The translations under genes and the position numbers were made by a program. Positions 62,601-64,000 of a DNA stretch of 64,000 nt are shown here, piece after piece (position 1 is the stretch's first letter; every line of letters starts with the position of its first letter). The notes below the pieces were generated by a model. It did no database searches, was not told where the DNA came from, and worked only from the letters and a program-made list of their open reading frames with translations. Source of the stretch: Pomacea canaliculata (Eukaryota > Mollusca > Gastropoda > Architaenioglossa > Ampullariidae); contig NC_037593.1 of the NCBI RefSeq assembly GCF_003073045.1, positions 9,167,525-9,231,524 of the forward strand, in the 5' to 3' direction.

Positions 62601-63767
62601 AGGCGTCGTTCACATACACCTCGTACCCGAACGTCACCGCGGCCACTCGCACCTGCCCACAAGCAGGGTTAAGCGTCAGGCGGTAAACATCCCTCTAAGT
62701 GTTTGCTTTATCTATCTTGGTTGATTGATGATTAACAAAGCTGTATTCGCACTATTTATATACTGCTCATCAGGAACTACTGGATAACGGTTACCCACCT
62801 TACAGTCATGAATCACTGTGCATAGTACTTTTCATTCACACAATCTTCTCATATTCTTGACCTTTTACTCAACCCCTTCCCCGAGTTTAATGCAGTATGC
62901 ATGAATTTCTATATAATACTTCCAATACTTCTACTTCGTAACACCAGTATTATGTCTATAAATTAAAAAAAAAAAAGAAAATCTGGAAAAAGCCTGAATA
63001 TTGTCTATATTCAAATTCTTTCGGGAGGGCCATTTCATACACTCTTTCAAGTTATATACACTACTATTGACTAAACATCAACAAATTCGACATTAACCTA
63101 ATTTCTTTTCATTTACTGTGTGCCTAGAACAATAAATATTTTTTTAGAAAGTAATGGGAAAAGTAATACAGGATTGACAAAGACACCAAGGACTTAGGTT
63201 GTCTGATGAAGTAAAGCCTCGGGGAGACGACTCTCTGCTCACCGTCCACCTGTTATAAAGTTACAAATAACGACAACTGACTTTCACGGTCTAGTAAGTC
63301 ACCTGGTTTCTGCCTGGGCCGATGTCATACTGGTTCAAGAATTCGTGAAGAAACTGCTGCCCTAACTGAAAGTCCCTCGGGTGAATACTGCTGCTGGCGT
63401 CAATCACCAGGGCCAGCTCGATGGGTTCTTGTGTACACACTGCACATGACAAACAGATTCCCTCGTGTACAAACTATACAACGAGCATGAAGTTCGTTCC
63501 TTCCGTGCGACACCCAAGGTCTACTCAGGCAGCTGAACCACGGATATCCCATACAGACTACTCAGAAAGTAAACCTTCAGCGTGATTTTCTCGAAAAAGA
63601 ATCTTTGTGAAAAAGTTTATGCATTGACTCCTAGGACTGCACCATCGTGATGAAGACATGGCACAAAAAACCGACAATTTTTATAAGACAAGTCTGGAGT
63701 GAAGAGCTCATCACTTTACCTGTTATGAAATCGTCGTCATCTGTGTTTGCAAGCAAGAGACGCTTTT
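59686..63767 (-). CDS. vWA gene 2: tandem paralogue of vWA gene 1, incomplete at both ends as seen
   Basis: Exons in transcript order: 63767-63720, 63439-63303, 62652-62417, 62181-61985, 61624-61556, 61110-60977, 60624-60415 and 59871-59686. Phases agree throughout and exon sizes nearly equal those of gene 1 (236 and 134 nt are identical). The first seen exon begins with KRLLLANTDDDDFIT, keeping the KR dibasic site. vWA1 has LVIDASSSI, RAGLRTDTGDA and VLTDGNS, so the metal site is complete. The linker is a run of ten Thr and four Pro (KPKPTTTT...PPPPMEE), mucin-like and longer than in gene 1. The second vWA-like domain has DINFIFSPAALGVDATGW and VFVSRTDPGIRV. The signal-peptide exon is beyond or near the window edge, and the last exon left of 59686 was not found. 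Confidence 0.8.
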
Positions 63768-63771
63768 CTGA

Positions 63772-63811
63772 AAATCAATCAATCAATCAATCAATTAATC
63801 AATCAATCAGA
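63772..63811. repeat. (AATC)n microsatellite
   Basis: About ten AATC units with one AATT change, just upstream of the first seen exon of vWA gene 2. Confidence 0.9.
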
Positions 63812-64000
63812 ACATGGACAATATACACCTTTTACATTATGAAATTCACATTAATATGAACAGTTTTAATATTAAGTCTGATGACAGCGCCACGAAACAC
63901 TTGGTAAATCAGATTATCTTTGTGCCATGTTGAGCTTGGCAACATTTTTTTTCTTATTATTTTTCTAAGAAGAATTTTTGTTAAATATCTGCAGTTTTTT

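Overview
This is a 64 kb piece of animal nuclear DNA, AT-rich, with spliced genes (GT-AG introns), many LINE and SINE relics and large satellite arrays. The gene content and repeat style (DEAH12-like helicase/RBR genes, tRNA-derived SINEs, LINE tails ending in short tandem repeats) fit a mollusc, most likely a gastropod. That placement is inference from recall, not from a search.

Layout. (1) 3.4-10.5 kb, minus: Rab35, six coding exons that join in frame to 203 residues. (2) 10.7-14.6 kb, plus: ABHD11, a mitochondrial-type alpha/beta hydrolase of six exons and 303 residues, head-to-head with Rab35 across only 203 bp. (3) 14.6-20.5 kb: a transposon-rich interval with two SINEs, a nested LINE-in-LINE, and a possible promoter plus 5' exon for the next gene. 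(4) 20.8-36.2 kb: two giant uninterrupted ORFs in tail-to-tail orientation. Each encodes an RNA-binding N-terminus, a DEAH-box helicase, an RRM-like segment and a RING-IBR-RING ubiquitin ligase. The plus copy (A) carries one in-frame TAA exactly between the helicase half and the ligase half. The minus copy (B) is whole at 1697 residues. (5) 41-49 kb: a compound satellite block made of a 61-bp array, a very uniform 10-bp array and a CAA/CAT low-complexity tail, followed by smaller minisatellites. The very long ORFs there are artefacts of repeats without stops. (6) 49.7-63.8 kb, minus: two tandem paralogues of a secreted protein with one complete vWA domain and one vWA-like domain without a metal site. 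The second paralogue runs off the right edge or lacks recognised first exons. Non-coding relics suggest the vWA array was once larger.

How the genes relate. Rab35 (endocytic recycling) and ABHD11 (mitochondrial hydrolase) are conserved housekeeping genes that probably share a CpG-containing bidirectional promoter. The helicase/RBR pair would couple RNA sensing or remodelling to ubiquitin transfer. Both copies have a 5' UTR acceptor, a possible upstream 5' exon and an IRF/ISRE-like motif near it, so an immune-inducible role is a testable guess, not a demonstration. The vWA proteins look extracellular (signal peptide, dibasic site, Thr/Pro linker); their role is unknown. The most unusual observations are the stop codon between helicase and ligase, the loss of the usual RBR catalytic-centre histidine in both copies, and a vWA-paralogue exon that looks homogenised by gene conversion.
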